Below are positions 16,846 through 24,340 of a stretch of DNA of 64,000 bases, in pieces (the stretch's first letter is position 1; every line of letters starts with the position of its first letter). Source of the DNA: Bacillus sp. 165 (GTDB taxonomy: Bacteria > Bacillota > Bacilli > Bacillales > Bacillaceae_G); NCBI RefSeq assembly GCF_017742235.1, contig NZ_JAGHKQ010000001.1, forward strand, positions 310,001 through 374,000, in the 5' to 3' direction. Made by a program: the position numbers and the translations under genes. The notes beneath the pieces are model-generated. The model was not told the DNA's origin. It saw nothing but the letters and a program-made list of their open reading frames with translations, and did no database searches.

Positions 16846-17712
16846 TTGCAACAAATCCCGATTCCCAAAAAACCGATGCAGCCCGGCGCTAAGAAATTCA
16901 TTATTGGCGGCTTATTATTGGCCATTCTTGCAATTTTAGTATTTAGTAGTTTTACTACTGTCCCTGCAGGCCATCGTGGTGTTCTCGTACAGTTAGGCGC
17001 TGTAAAACCAACCGTTTTGGATGAAGGCATTAACTTTAAACTTCCATTTGTTCAAACCGTCATTCCCATGGAAGTTCGCGTAAAAAAAGCGGAAGATTCT
17101 CAAGCGGCTTCCACTAAGGATTTGCAAACAGTCAAAACTACCATGTCTGTAAACTATCATTTAGAACCATCTGCAGTAAATAAAGTGTATCAAGAAATTG
17201 GATTAGACTATGAAAATCGTATTATAGATCCTGCCATTAGCGAAGCATTAAAAGCTATCACTTCCTTATATCAAGCGGATGAACTCATTTCAAAACGGGA
17301 AGAAGTATCTCAAAGGGTAAAAGAAACATTATCACAAAAAATAAATAAATATCACATTGTACTAAGCGACATCAATATTCGTGAATTCAGCTTTAGTGAC
17401 GAATTCAATGAATCTATCGAAGCAAAGCAAAAGGCTGAACAGCTTGCATTAAAAGCAAAACGTGATTTGGAGCGAATTCAAATCGAAGCACAACAAAAAG
17501 TGGAGCAGGCGCAAGCAGAAGCAAAAGCCTTGCAGCTGAAAAAGCAAGAAGTAACACCTGAACTTGTACAATTAAAACAGATTGAAGTACAAGAACGTGC
17601 TCTTGACGTACAAGCAGAAGCAATCAAACGTTGGGACGGCAAGCTTCCAAATGTTACCGGCGGAGCAACACCATTTGTGGACATTAATCAACTTTTAGGA
17701 ACGGTAAAATAA
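16846..17712 (+). CDS. Prohibitin family (SPFH) protein
   Basis: 288 aa from a TTG start that follows a strong AAGGAGG. One N-terminal membrane anchor (FIIGGLLLAILAILVFSSF, residues 24-42), then the prohibitin pattern VPAGHRGVLVQLGAV, IPMEVRVKK, a TMSVNYHL strand, and a long Lys/Gln/Glu-rich coiled coil (residues 180-250). It is anchored in the cytoplasmic membrane, where prohibitins form large ring or cage assemblies. It is paired divergently with another SPFH gene. Confidence 0.9.
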   Translation: MQQIPIPKKPMQPGAKKFIIGGLLLAILAILVFSSFTTVPAGHRGVLVQLGAVKPTVLDEGINFKLPFVQTVIPMEVRVKKAEDSQAASTKDLQTVKTTMSVNYHLEPSAVNKVYQEIGLDYENRIIDPAISEALKAITSLYQADELISKREEVSQRVKETLSQKINKYHIVLSDINIREFSFSDEFNESIEAKQKAEQLALKAKRDLERIQIEAQQKVEQAQAEAKALQLKKQEVTPELVQLKQIEVQERALDVQAEAIKRWDGKLPNVTGGATPFVDINQLLGTVK

Positions 17713-17716
17713 ACAT

Positions 17717-17753
17717 AAGCAGAAATGAGTATTTCTCGTTTCTGCTTACTTTC
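17717..17753 (+). terminator. Terminator of the prohibitin-like gene
   Basis: A 13-bp stem (AAGCAGAAATGAG with CTCGTTTCTGCTT, one G-U pair) is followed by a short T-run. Confidence 0.75.
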
Positions 17754-17773
17754 TAGTTAGGAGCTTACTACAT

Positions 17774-17923
17774 ATGAAAGAAAAAGAAATTTGCTGGTGT
17801 TATGAAAAATTTAAAAAAGACTTGCCCGCTGGGACAAAAACAACATGTTTTAAAGATAAATGCGCCAATTATAGAAAACATACATACACCGAAAAAAATG
17901 ATAAAACCTGCAAGGAAAATTAA
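17774..17923 (+). CDS. Small cysteine-containing protein
   Basis: 49 aa, starting MKEKEICWCYEKF, with five cysteines (positions 7, 9, 25, 30 and 46) in a CxC...CxxxxC...C layout and many lysines. This suggests a small metal-binding knuckle, but no family is recognised. The start is supported by TTAGGAG 9 bases upstream. A bidirectional terminator follows directly. Confidence 0.6.
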   Translation: MKEKEICWCYEKFKKDLPAGTKTTCFKDKCANYRKHTYTEKNDKTCKEN

Positions 17924-17924
17924 A

Positions 17925-17952
17925 AAAGCAACTTGGTGAACCAAGATGCTTT
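17925..17952. terminator. Bidirectional terminator
   Basis: AAAGCA-A-CTTGG pairs with CCAAG-A-TGCTTT (one A-A mismatch) around TGAA, between convergent genes. Confidence 0.7.
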
Positions 17953-18295
17953 ACTCTGATTTCCGTTCATTTCGTTTATGGGTGATATGCATAATATCAC
18001 TTATACGCACATCATAATAATTTCCCTCTAGGTCTTTAAGAGTGACTAAACTTTCACTTTCGTCTATTTCCCAAACCCTAGCATCTAAATTTAGGAAATC
18101 ATTTCTATATAAAATCGTCATTGGGATATACTTTTTGCTTATAAAGGCATCACGAATTGCTTTTTTTATTTTAAAGAGACTGTTTCCTTCCTGCTTCCTT
18201 TCCGGAAATAAAAACATTCCCACGAATTGTTGTCCTTTTTCATCTTGCCACATATAGTCCCAATGCGGCATCCGTTTTGGTGTAAAGTCTTCCAA
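17951..18295 (-). CDS. YolD-like family protein
   Basis: 114 aa. The C-terminal half (RDAFISKKYIPMTILYRND, then ARVWEIDESESLVTLKDLEG and VRISDIMHI) has the strand pattern of YolD-like proteins of Bacillus. The N-terminus starts MEDFTPKRMPHWDYMW after a GGAGGGAG RBS. YolD proteins are often linked to Y-family polymerases in UV-repair operons, but no polymerase gene is adjacent. Family call is tentative. Confidence 0.55.
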   Translation of the reverse strand: MEDFTPKRMPHWDYMWQDEKGQQFVGMFLFPERKQEGNSLFKIKKAIRDAFISKKYIPMTILYRNDFLNLDARVWEIDESESLVTLKDLEGNYYDVRISDIMHITHKRNERKSE

Positions 18296-18389
18296 GAACT
18301 CTCCCTCCTTCTTTTTACTGCATTGACAATATTTGATATTCCCATCATTTTTCCTGCTAAAAACACAAACCGTTTTCCCTATATCACTA

Positions 18390-18587
18390 TTAAGAGCGTG
18401 CTGCCTCTGTATACGTATAAATTACTTTTCCTCCGTGCTCTGCGATACCACGGAAGTGTTTAAAGTCAGCGCGGGATACAACCACCTCTCTAAATGGATA
18501 AAAATCTTCTTTATTTACTATATATTCTTTTAATTCTCCAGTTTTCAATTGATCTAAAATTGCATTAGCAGTTTGTTTATCCATCAT
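18390..18587 (-). CDS. Small protein of unknown function
   Basis: 65 aa, beginning MMDKQTANAILDQLKTGEL, with a predicted helix then a beta-rich second half (FREVVVSRADFKHFRGIAEH, GKVIYTYTE). RBS GAGGTGAT lies before two adjacent ATG codons; the second (18584) has the better spacing. It is divergent from the acetyltransferase at 18696. No family recognised. Confidence 0.65.
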   Translation of the reverse strand: MMDKQTANAILDQLKTGELKEYIVNKEDFYPFREVVVSRADFKHFRGIAEHGGKVIYTYTEAARS

Positions 18588-18695
18588 ATCACCTCACAAG
18601 TATATCGAATACTTCATTTTACACTGAATGAAGTACATGGAACAACTATATTCTCTTGTAAACTATGGTAAAATAGTATGCGAGGTGAAATCATC

Positions 18696-19256
18696 ATGAC
18701 GATTCGTCAAGCAAGAAAAGATGACCGAAAAGAAATAGCTATTTTGTTAAATAATGCTTTACATGATATTGCTGTGAAGCTATCAGGTGGTAGAACACAG
18801 GAAGAAGTATTAGAAGGATTAGAAGAACTATTTATACAAGAGGGTAATCGACTCAGTTATGAACATACTATAGTAAAAGAAATAAACGGAAGAATTGTGG
18901 GGTTAATTGTCACTTATCATGGTAAGGATTCGAACAAAGTAGATCGTTTCATTATAGAACGGCTGCGAAAACTAAAGAATGACCCTTCAATTACTCTTGA
19001 AAAAGAAGCACAAGAAGATGAATACTATATTGATACACTCTCTGTTTCCCCGCTATTTTTTAGGAAAGGAATTGGAAGCAGTTTAATCCGAGAAGCAGAG
19101 CAACGCGCAAAACAACTTGGTCATAACAAAATAGCCTTATTAGCAGAGGAAACCAATGAGCGTGCGTATTCCTTATATAAAAAATTGAATTATACCGTTG
19201 ACAGTACTGTTTATTTATTAGGTGCTCCTTATGCACATTTCGTCAAATACCTGTAA
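18696..19256 (+). CDS. GNAT family N-acetyltransferase
   Basis: 186 aa from the ATG at 18696, chosen because GAGGTGA sits 7 bases upstream; an earlier ATG at 18678 has no RBS. The GNAT fold is clear: IRQARKDDRKEIA at the start, YYIDTLSVSPLFFRKGIGSS (acetyl-CoA pyrophosphate loop, RxxxIGxx) near residue 115, and ALLAEETNERAYSLYKKLNY. The substrate is unknown. Confidence 0.85.
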   Translation: MTIRQARKDDRKEIAILLNNALHDIAVKLSGGRTQEEVLEGLEELFIQEGNRLSYEHTIVKEINGRIVGLIVTYHGKDSNKVDRFIIERLRKLKNDPSITLEKEAQEDEYYIDTLSVSPLFFRKGIGSSLIREAEQRAKQLGHNKIALLAEETNERAYSLYKKLNYTVDSTVYLLGAPYAHFVKYL

Positions 19257-19323
19257 AAGCGAGCACTTCGTATATCTCACTCAATCAGACTATACCTTAT
19301 TAACAGTAGTACACACATTACCA

Positions 19324-19348
19324 CATCAGTGGGAGCCCCCCACTGATG
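19324..19348. repeat. Perfect 10-bp inverted repeat (GC-rich hairpin)
   Basis: CATCAGTGGG and CCCACTGATG face each other over a 5-base C-rich loop, between the convergent acetyltransferase and MFS genes. It lacks a T-run on either strand, so it is either a factor-assisted terminator or part of a dispersed repeat. No second copy is evident in the window. Confidence 0.5.
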
Positions 19349-19426
19349 GTCACCAAGCAGGAATTTCTCCTCTACTTAAGCTTTCTATTTCCCTCGTAAT
19401 CTTATGTTAATTCAGAATGAAACAAC

Positions 19427-20632
19427 CTATATACTCATCTCTTTTTCTTCTATTTCATAATACTCTACAGGCTGCTTGACTTGTTTTATAATAACTACCA
19501 TGACAATCATTAATGAAAACAAACCAAAACAAACAACCATCCATTGAAATCCTATCACATCTAAAAAGAAACCTGTTCCTAGTAAAACAAGCTGGAATGA
19601 AATACGATCAAACATACTTCGGAATGAGAAAAAACGGCCATGATATTCTTTTTTCACTTGCTTTTGAAATAATGTAGCAATCGCAGGAAAAAAAGCCCCT
19701 GCCCCTAATCCAAACAAACTAAAAGAAACCATGGAGGCAACCGGAATTGTTGCAAAATACAAGGATAGCTGAGCAACCGCAATTAATAATGTACAACCAA
19801 TCAAGAAAGGAACCATTCTTCTTTCTACATGAAGGCGTTTCACCAAAAATGCTCCGAGCATAAAGCTTGTTCCTTCTATTGTATATAAGACTCCTTTAAC
19901 AGAAGGATCACCTTGTATTTGGCTGATTTTCATAACCATTAAATTAAAGCTTCCAATAAATAAGGTCGGAACAAGCACAAGAATCAATCCAATCAACAAA
20001 ATCGGCACTTCCTTCAAAAGAGCAAATACATCTTTAAAACTTGCTTTTTCCTTTCTGCGTTCTCTTAATTCGTGTTCTTCAATTGTATAAAAAAATGTGA
20101 CAATAAAAATAAGAATATAAGCTACCATTGAATAGAAATATAATGAAAATAAACTCATATGCAATAGTAAAATTCCAGCCAAGGCTGTACCTGCCACTCG
20201 AGCAATTGTCGCTACATTCATATGCCATCCGTTTACTTGCAATAGCATGTGTTCTTTTACAATAAGCGGAATTGTTGCTTGAAGGGCAGGGAAATAAAAA
20301 GCAGCGGATATACCGACGAGCATCATATTACAAACCATAAATAGAACATTCTCCTGCCAAATAGCCATAAACATAAACCCGATGCTAAGAATACGTAGAA
20401 AACTAGAATAAATTAATATCTTTTTCTTATCTGTACTGTCGATGATACGTCCTGCAGTTGGTCCTACTAAAACGCCTACAAACAAACCGCAAAATAAAAT
20501 CAACGATTTCGTAAAATCCGATGGTACATGTTTTTCTAAAAAATCAAGGTTTCCTATTATGCCAAGCCATAATCCAAGACCGGCGACAAATTCTCCTGAT
20601 AATAAAATCCAAACATTCCGATTTCCCCACAT
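19427..20632 (-). CDS. Major facilitator superfamily transporter
   Basis: 401 aa with about 12 hydrophobic segments. The MFS signature between segments 2 and 3 reads GPTAGRIIDSTDKKKILIYS (residues 57-76). LLQVNGWHMNVATIARVAGTALAG in segment 5 resembles the DHA3-type exporter subfamily (MFS_3). It is a likely proton-driven exporter of small molecules with unknown substrate. Upstream to 20992 is a 360-bp gap that holds a hairpin (AAGTAGC...GCTACTT, 20812-20831) and no other feature. Confidence 0.85.
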   Translation of the reverse strand: MWGNRNVWILLSGEFVAGLGLWLGIIGNLDFLEKHVPSDFTKSLILFCGLFVGVLVGPTAGRIIDSTDKKKILIYSSFLRILSIGFMFMAIWQENVLFMVCNMMLVGISAAFYFPALQATIPLIVKEHMLLQVNGWHMNVATIARVAGTALAGILLLHMSLFSLYFYSMVAYILIFIVTFFYTIEEHELRERRKEKASFKDVFALLKEVPILLIGLILVLVPTLFIGSFNLMVMKISQIQGDPSVKGVLYTIEGTSFMLGAFLVKRLHVERRMVPFLIGCTLLIAVAQLSLYFATIPVASMVSFSLFGLGAGAFFPAIATLFQKQVKKEYHGRFFSFRSMFDRISFQLVLLGTGFFLDVIGFQWMVVCFGLFSLMIVMVVIIKQVKQPVEYYEIEEKEMSI

Positions 20633-20992
20633 AGTGTCATCTCATTTCTGCTTTTAATTCTTACATTTTAACATAAGGTAAAAATGAAATTAATAATTAA
20701 ATCATATTTTTTGGTAACAAGCAATAATAATATCTTACAAACTATTGAATTTTTTTAAAAAAATGCTATGAAAACATTTACAAAGCAGGAAATATAGTTC
20801 ATTATAAAGAAAAGTAGCCTTGAAGCTACTTGCTCTTTAATAAAGTGAACTTCTATAAGTCTGAATTATACTTGATAAAGAATCAACACATCAGGCTTTA
20901 CAGACAACCACCGCTTTCACTTTTCAGGTTCCTTAAGGGGAAATCTTACTTGTCTATTTATGCGGAATAAAATTGTTACAAGGAGAATGCTT

Positions 20993-21175
20993 ATGAAAAT
21001 TGCAGAAGCAGGAAATATCATAGAATTCAAGGATGGCATACAAGGCCGTGTACAAAAAGTAAATAAAAACTCTGTTATCGTAGACATAACAATTATGAAA
21101 AATTATAGAGAATTAGATTTAGAACCTTTAACCGTAGTAAACCATAAAAACTATAAAATTATCCGTTTAGTTTAA
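20993..21175 (+). CDS. ykvS: YkvS family protein (DUF2187)
   Basis: 60 aa from the ATG at 20993, which follows AAGGAG at the right distance; the frame continues upstream without an RBS. The sequence AGNIIEFKDGIQGRVQKVN, then NSVIVDITIMKNY and LTVVNHKNYKI, matches YkvS of B. subtilis closely. It is a small KOW-like beta barrel of unknown role. As in B. subtilis it lies near the queuosine genes. Confidence 0.85.
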   Translation: MKIAEAGNIIEFKDGIQGRVQKVNKNSVIVDITIMKNYRELDLEPLTVVNHKNYKIIRLV

Positions 21176-21200
21176 TAGCATTACTTTCCATTAGCATCTT

Positions 21201-21233
21201 AAAAAGAAGAGGGAATATCTCTCTTCTTTTTAT
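21201..21233 (+). terminator. Terminator of ykvS
   Basis: AAAAAGAAGAG pairs with CTCTTCTTTTT around a 9-base loop. Confidence 0.8.
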
Positions 21234-21352
21234 ATTCCCCTGAAAATATTTACCAGAAGATATCTGTAATTTTATACGATAAAATAAACCTCTATCAGCA
21301 GGTTCACGGACAGTTTTTCTGTCCTCATTTGAATTGAACGCTTCAATCTAAA

Positions 21353-21387
21353 ATAAAAAACCGTGATGCAGCAATACGCATCACGGT
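21353..21387 (-). terminator. Terminator of the queCDEF operon
   Basis: ACCGTGATGC and GCATCACGGT form a 10-bp stem followed by a T-run on the minus strand, 9 bp after the queF stop. Confidence 0.85.
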
Positions 21388-21395
21388 CTTCTGTA

Positions 21396-22142
21396 TTAGC
21401 GATTATCAATCGTTTCTGGATATAAATCATGATTCATTAAACGATAATCCGCCATTTTTTCATATTTAGTACCCGGACGTCCATAATTACAATACGGGTC
21501 GATAGAGATACCGCCACGTGGCGTGAACTTGCCCCATACTTCAATATAACGAGGATTCATCAATTTAATTAAATCATTCATGATAATATTCATGCAATCC
21601 TCATGAAAATCTCCATGATTGCGGAAGCTGAACAAGTATAGCTTCAGAGATTTACTTTCTACCATCTTAATATCAGGAATATAACTGATGTAAATAGTAG
21701 CAAAATCTGGTTGTCCCGTTTTTGGCAACTGCAAATATGCAGGTGGACTATATCATATTCTTATCTCACTGCGATATAAGACAAGAACCCTCGCGCTTCC
21801 ATCATTATGATGTACTCTACTCTCTTCCCAAGACGCTACTTTACTCGCTTTGCGCCCCAGCGATTTCGATAGTCTCTGCACCTTCCTCATTGAGGCTTGG
21901 CTCAGGATTAGTTTCCCTTCCCTGAATTCACGAGGTTTAAGCGACAGTGTCACCACTGAAGTGTGCCCCTATTGACACAGGCTTGTAAACTCTGGACAAT
22001 TGAATTTCACAAAATAATCACGATTTGGATGATTGTTATCAAATATTTCCAAAATCGCTGGATCGTATTCAAACATATATTTCGTATTTTGATTCCCTAA
22101 TAATGTTACATCTTGCAGTTCTTCGTCTCTACGTCCTGCCAT
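21396..22142 (-). CDS. queF: NADPH-dependent 7-cyano-7-deazaguanine reductase QueF, split by a group I intron
   Basis: QueF reduces preQ0 to preQ1. Exon 1 (22142-21975) encodes residues 1-56, from MAGRRDEEL to [10 protein letters not shown]. Exon 2 (21725-21396) encodes [12 protein letters not shown] to ETIDNR. Joined, they give 165 aa, the exact length of B. subtilis QueF. Cys56 (the nucleophile that forms the thioimide) is the last codon of exon 1, and the catalytic Asp of GQPDF is in exon 2. Without splicing, translation would stop at a TAG two codons into the intron. The ATG follows AGGAG. It is the last gene of the queC-D-E-F operon, 16 bp after queE. Confidence 0.95.
21726..21974 (-). 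ncRNA. Group I intron (subgroup IA-like, 249 nt, no homing endonuclease) in queF
   Basis: Read on the minus strand, the intron carries the group I core. P1 pairs the exon end UGUGU with GCACA, leaving a U-G pair at the 5' splice site. P2 is CAGUG/CACUG with a GUGA loop. P3 is AACCUCG with CGAGGGUU (one bulge). P4 is UCAGG (21925-21921) with CCUGA (21906-21902). P6 is CCUC/GAGG. P7 is GACUAU (21874-21869) with AUAGUC (21751-21746). P9 is CUGCA/UGCAG. The Q-type (AAUCCUGAGCCAAGC), R-type (GUGCAGAGACUA) and S-type (GAUAUAGUCC) strings are classical. The last base is G (21726). Extra P7.1/P7.2 hairpins point to class IA. Confidence 0.95.
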
Positions 22143-22158
22143 TTCTTTATCTCCTTTC

Positions 22159-22875
22159 TTATACGCCCCGCTTATTGCCCCATACTAGGGCATGCAGCTG
22201 TGGAAGCACTTTTGCGTCATTCATTTCTGGACACTCCACAGCTTGATCAATTAACCATTCATAACGGCGAAGCAAATGGGACACAAGTTCACCATCATTT
22301 ACTGTATGCACATCCTCATTTCCTACCTGCAAAAAGAAGGGTACATTCGGATAGCGCAGGTGTACTGTTTTCGCATACGAAAAATCAGCTTCATTAAACA
22401 CAACCACTTTTAAGCTGATATTCCGTTTTTGCATACGTTCAATTATAGTATCTAACATAGAAAAATCTGTTTTCATACCAGAGCTCGGCGGCTTCGGAGA
22501 TAAGGTTACCTCATCAATGTCTAGCAGCCAATCCTGCCACCTGCTTCCTTGCGTTTCGATTGCAGTACGAATACCATGCTGTTTAAGCAATTCAAGAAAG
22601 TCGCCAAGAGACTTTAAAAGAGCAGGGTTTCCACCTGAAATAGTTACATGAGAAAAACGATTTCCTCCGATGCTTTTTAACTCTTGCCAAATTTCCTCTG
22701 CGCTCATTTGCCGAATTTGTTCTTTTGCAGAGCCATCCCATGTAAAAGCCGAGTCACACCAAACACATTGATAATCACAGCCTGCTGTACGTACAAACAT
22801 CGTTTTCTGTCCAACAACCATGCCTTCTCCTTGAATAGTTGGGCCGAAAATTTCCAAAACGGGGATTTTATTCAA
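22159..22875 (-). CDS. queE: 7-carboxy-7-deazaguanine synthase QueE
   Basis: 238 aa radical SAM enzyme. The cluster-binding cysteines are in [17 protein letters not shown] (CxxxCxxC, residues 33-46), preceded by [10 protein letters not shown], typical of Que[12 protein letters not shown] is the SAM-binding GGNP motif. It turns 6-carboxytetrahydropterin (from QueD) into 7-carboxy-7-deazaguanine. It overlaps queD by 8 bases, so the two are translationally coupled. Confidence 0.95.
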   Translation of the reverse strand: MNKIPVLEIFGPTIQGEGMVVGQKTMFVRTAGCDYQCVWCDSAFTWDGSAKEQIRQMSAEEIWQELKSIGGNRFSHVTISGGNPALLKSLGDFLELLKQHGIRTAIETQGSRWQDWLLDIDEVTLSPKPPSSGMKTDFSMLDTIIERMQKRNISLKVVVFNEADFSYAKTVHLRYPNVPFFLQVGNEDVHTVNDGELVSHLLRRYEWLIDQAVECPEMNDAKVLPQLHALVWGNKRGV

Positions 22876-23359
22876 ACTCCATCCACTCCCGTCTCATTTC
22901 TGCGTAGCTTGTCGGCGTTTCATACAATCGTACAAATTCTACACGTGCACCTTTATATTGCTGAGAGCGCTCTTCTGTTTGCAAAGCCTCTTCCATTTTT
23001 TCAAAAATCCATACCACCATATTTTCTGCCGTTGTATTCATTGGCGGCAATGTCTCGTTTAAATAACGATGGTCTAAATAAATTTCTATTTCTGTTTTCC
23101 AAATATCCTTTATATCACCAAAATCTATAGAAATGCCTATTTCATTTACATAACCGCTAATACCAAATACGACTTTATACGTATGACCATGAAGGTTTTT
23201 ACATTTCCCTTCATAGCAATGTAAATGATGGGCGGCATCAAACGTAAATTCTTTACTGACCAATACACGTTTATTATGATATTTTAACTGATTGGACTTA
23301 ATGTCCTTATCAATCTTCTGCAGACCCTCTACAACTCGAAATCCGAAATACTCCATCAA
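22868..23359 (-). CDS. queD: 6-carboxy-5,6,7,8-tetrahydropterin synthase QueD
   Basis: 163 aa of the PTPS family. The zinc-binding histidines are in [12 protein letters not shown] and NLHGHTYKV, and the catalytic cysteine is in [18 protein letters not shown] and a late Glu in [11 protein letters not shown] complete the site. It converts GTP-derived dihydroneopterin triphosphate to 6-carboxytetrahydropterin. It overlaps queC by four bases (ATGA). Confidence 0.95.
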   Translation of the reverse strand: MMEYFGFRVVEGLQKIDKDIKSNQLKYHNKRVLVSKEFTFDAAHHLHCYEGKCKNLHGHTYKVVFGISGYVNEIGISIDFGDIKDIWKTEIEIYLDHRYLNETLPPMNTTAENMVVWIFEKMEEALQTEERSQQYKGARVEFVRLYETPTSYAEMRREWMEFE

Positions 23360-24024
23360 ACATCCGCTCCTTCACGTTCAGCAAGGTATGTGTCTAATCC
23401 TGCCTTCCGCAATTGGCAAGCTGGGCATTCACCGCATCCATCACCGATAATACCATTATAACAAGTCAATGTTTTCTCTCTTACAAACTCAAACGCCCCT
23501 AACTCATCAGCAAGTTTCCATGTTTCTGCTTTATTGATCCACATTAACGGCGTATGAATAACAAACTGATAGTCCATTGCCAAATTTAACGTAACATTTA
23601 GTGATTTTACAAATACGTCCCGACAATCAGGATACCCGCTAAAATCCGTCTCGCATACTCCGGTAACAATATGTTTAGCGCCAATTTGTTTAGCAAGCAC
23701 TGCTGCAAACGATAAAAACAATAGATTGCGACCATCGACGAAAGTAGAAGGGAGTTCTCCCTCTTCCTGAGTAATTTCTACATCTGTTCTTGTTAACGCA
23801 TTAGGAGCAAGTTGGTTTAATAAGCTCATATCCAGCACTGTGTGCTTAACTCCCAATTCTTTAGCAATCCCAGCCGCACACTCTATTTCGAGTTTATGAC
23901 GCTGATTGTAATTAAATGTCACAGCTTCCACTTCTGCAAACTGCTGCATGGCCCAATATAAACATGTGGTACTGTCTTGGCCACCACTGAATACTACTAC
24001 AGCCTTATCCTTTTTCATTTTCAC
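23356..24024 (-). CDS. queC: 7-cyano-7-deazaguanine synthase QueC
   Basis: 222 aa. The N-type ATP pyrophosphatase loop is [16 protein letters not shown] (residues 9-24). The zinc site near the C-terminus is CYNG...[16 protein letters not shown]. It converts 7-carboxy-7-deazaguanine to preQ0 with ATP and ammonia. A GTG at 24024 follows AAGGAG by 5 bases, and an ATG lies two codons later (24018). It is the first gene of the operon, downstream of a preQ1 riboswitch. Confidence 0.95.
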   Translation of the reverse strand: MKMKKDKAVVVFSGGQDSTTCLYWAMQQFAEVEAVTFNYNQRHKLEIECAAGIAKELGVKHTVLDMSLLNQLAPNALTRTDVEITQEEGELPSTFVDGRNLLFLSFAAVLAKQIGAKHIVTGVCETDFSGYPDCRDVFVKSLNVTLNLAMDYQFVIHTPLMWINKAETWKLADELGAFEFVREKTLTCYNGIIGDGCGECPACQLRKAGLDTYLAEREGADV

Positions 24025-24080
24025 TCATTCTCCTTTTCTTGTTTTTAAAGAAGCAGAAGAAGAGCGTTCTTGAACATCAC

Positions 24081-24120
24081 GTAAAAAAACAAGAAACAAC
24101 ATTCAAAAATATTGTTTCTC
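24081..24120 (-). terminator. Riboswitch-controlled terminator before queC
   Basis: GAAACAATAT pairs with ATGTTGTTTC (one G-U pair) around a 7-base loop and is followed by a T-rich run. It starts just after the preQ1 aptamer, so it is the expression platform. Confidence 0.85.
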
Positions 24121-24156
24121 CTTAGTTTTTTATAGAGGGAGTTCGCGAACCTCTCC
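24121..24156 (-). promoter_or_regulatory. preQ1-I riboswitch of the queCDEF operon
   Basis: On the minus strand the leader reads GAGAGGTTCGCGAACTCC then CTCTATAAAAAACTAAGG. This matches the class I preQ1 aptamer of B. subtilis queC: stem P1 AGAGG/CCUCU and the A-rich tail AUAAAAAACUAA that forms the pseudoknot. High preQ1 should stabilise the aptamer and allow the terminator downstream to form, switching the operon off. Confidence 0.93.
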
Positions 24157-24340
24157 CATGTTAAATCCATGGATTTCTTCTTTGATTTACCGTTCATCAT
24201 TTTAACATAAATGAACATGATAGAAAACCACAAGACAATTATTTGAAATAGTTAATCTATTTTTATTTAAAAAATAAAGCGTTAATAGTATGATAGTAAT
24301 ATCTATATGTATAATAATACTGAAAAAGGAGGGGAGTATA

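Noticed and set aside
21753-21956. 67-aa open frame inside the queF intron on the minus strand
   Set aside because: It lacks homing-endonuclease motifs and covers the conserved P4-P7 core; it is a by-product of the RNA sequence.
24045-24233. 62-aa frame upstream of queC
   Set aside because: It covers the preQ1 aptamer and terminator, so it is leader RNA, not a gene.
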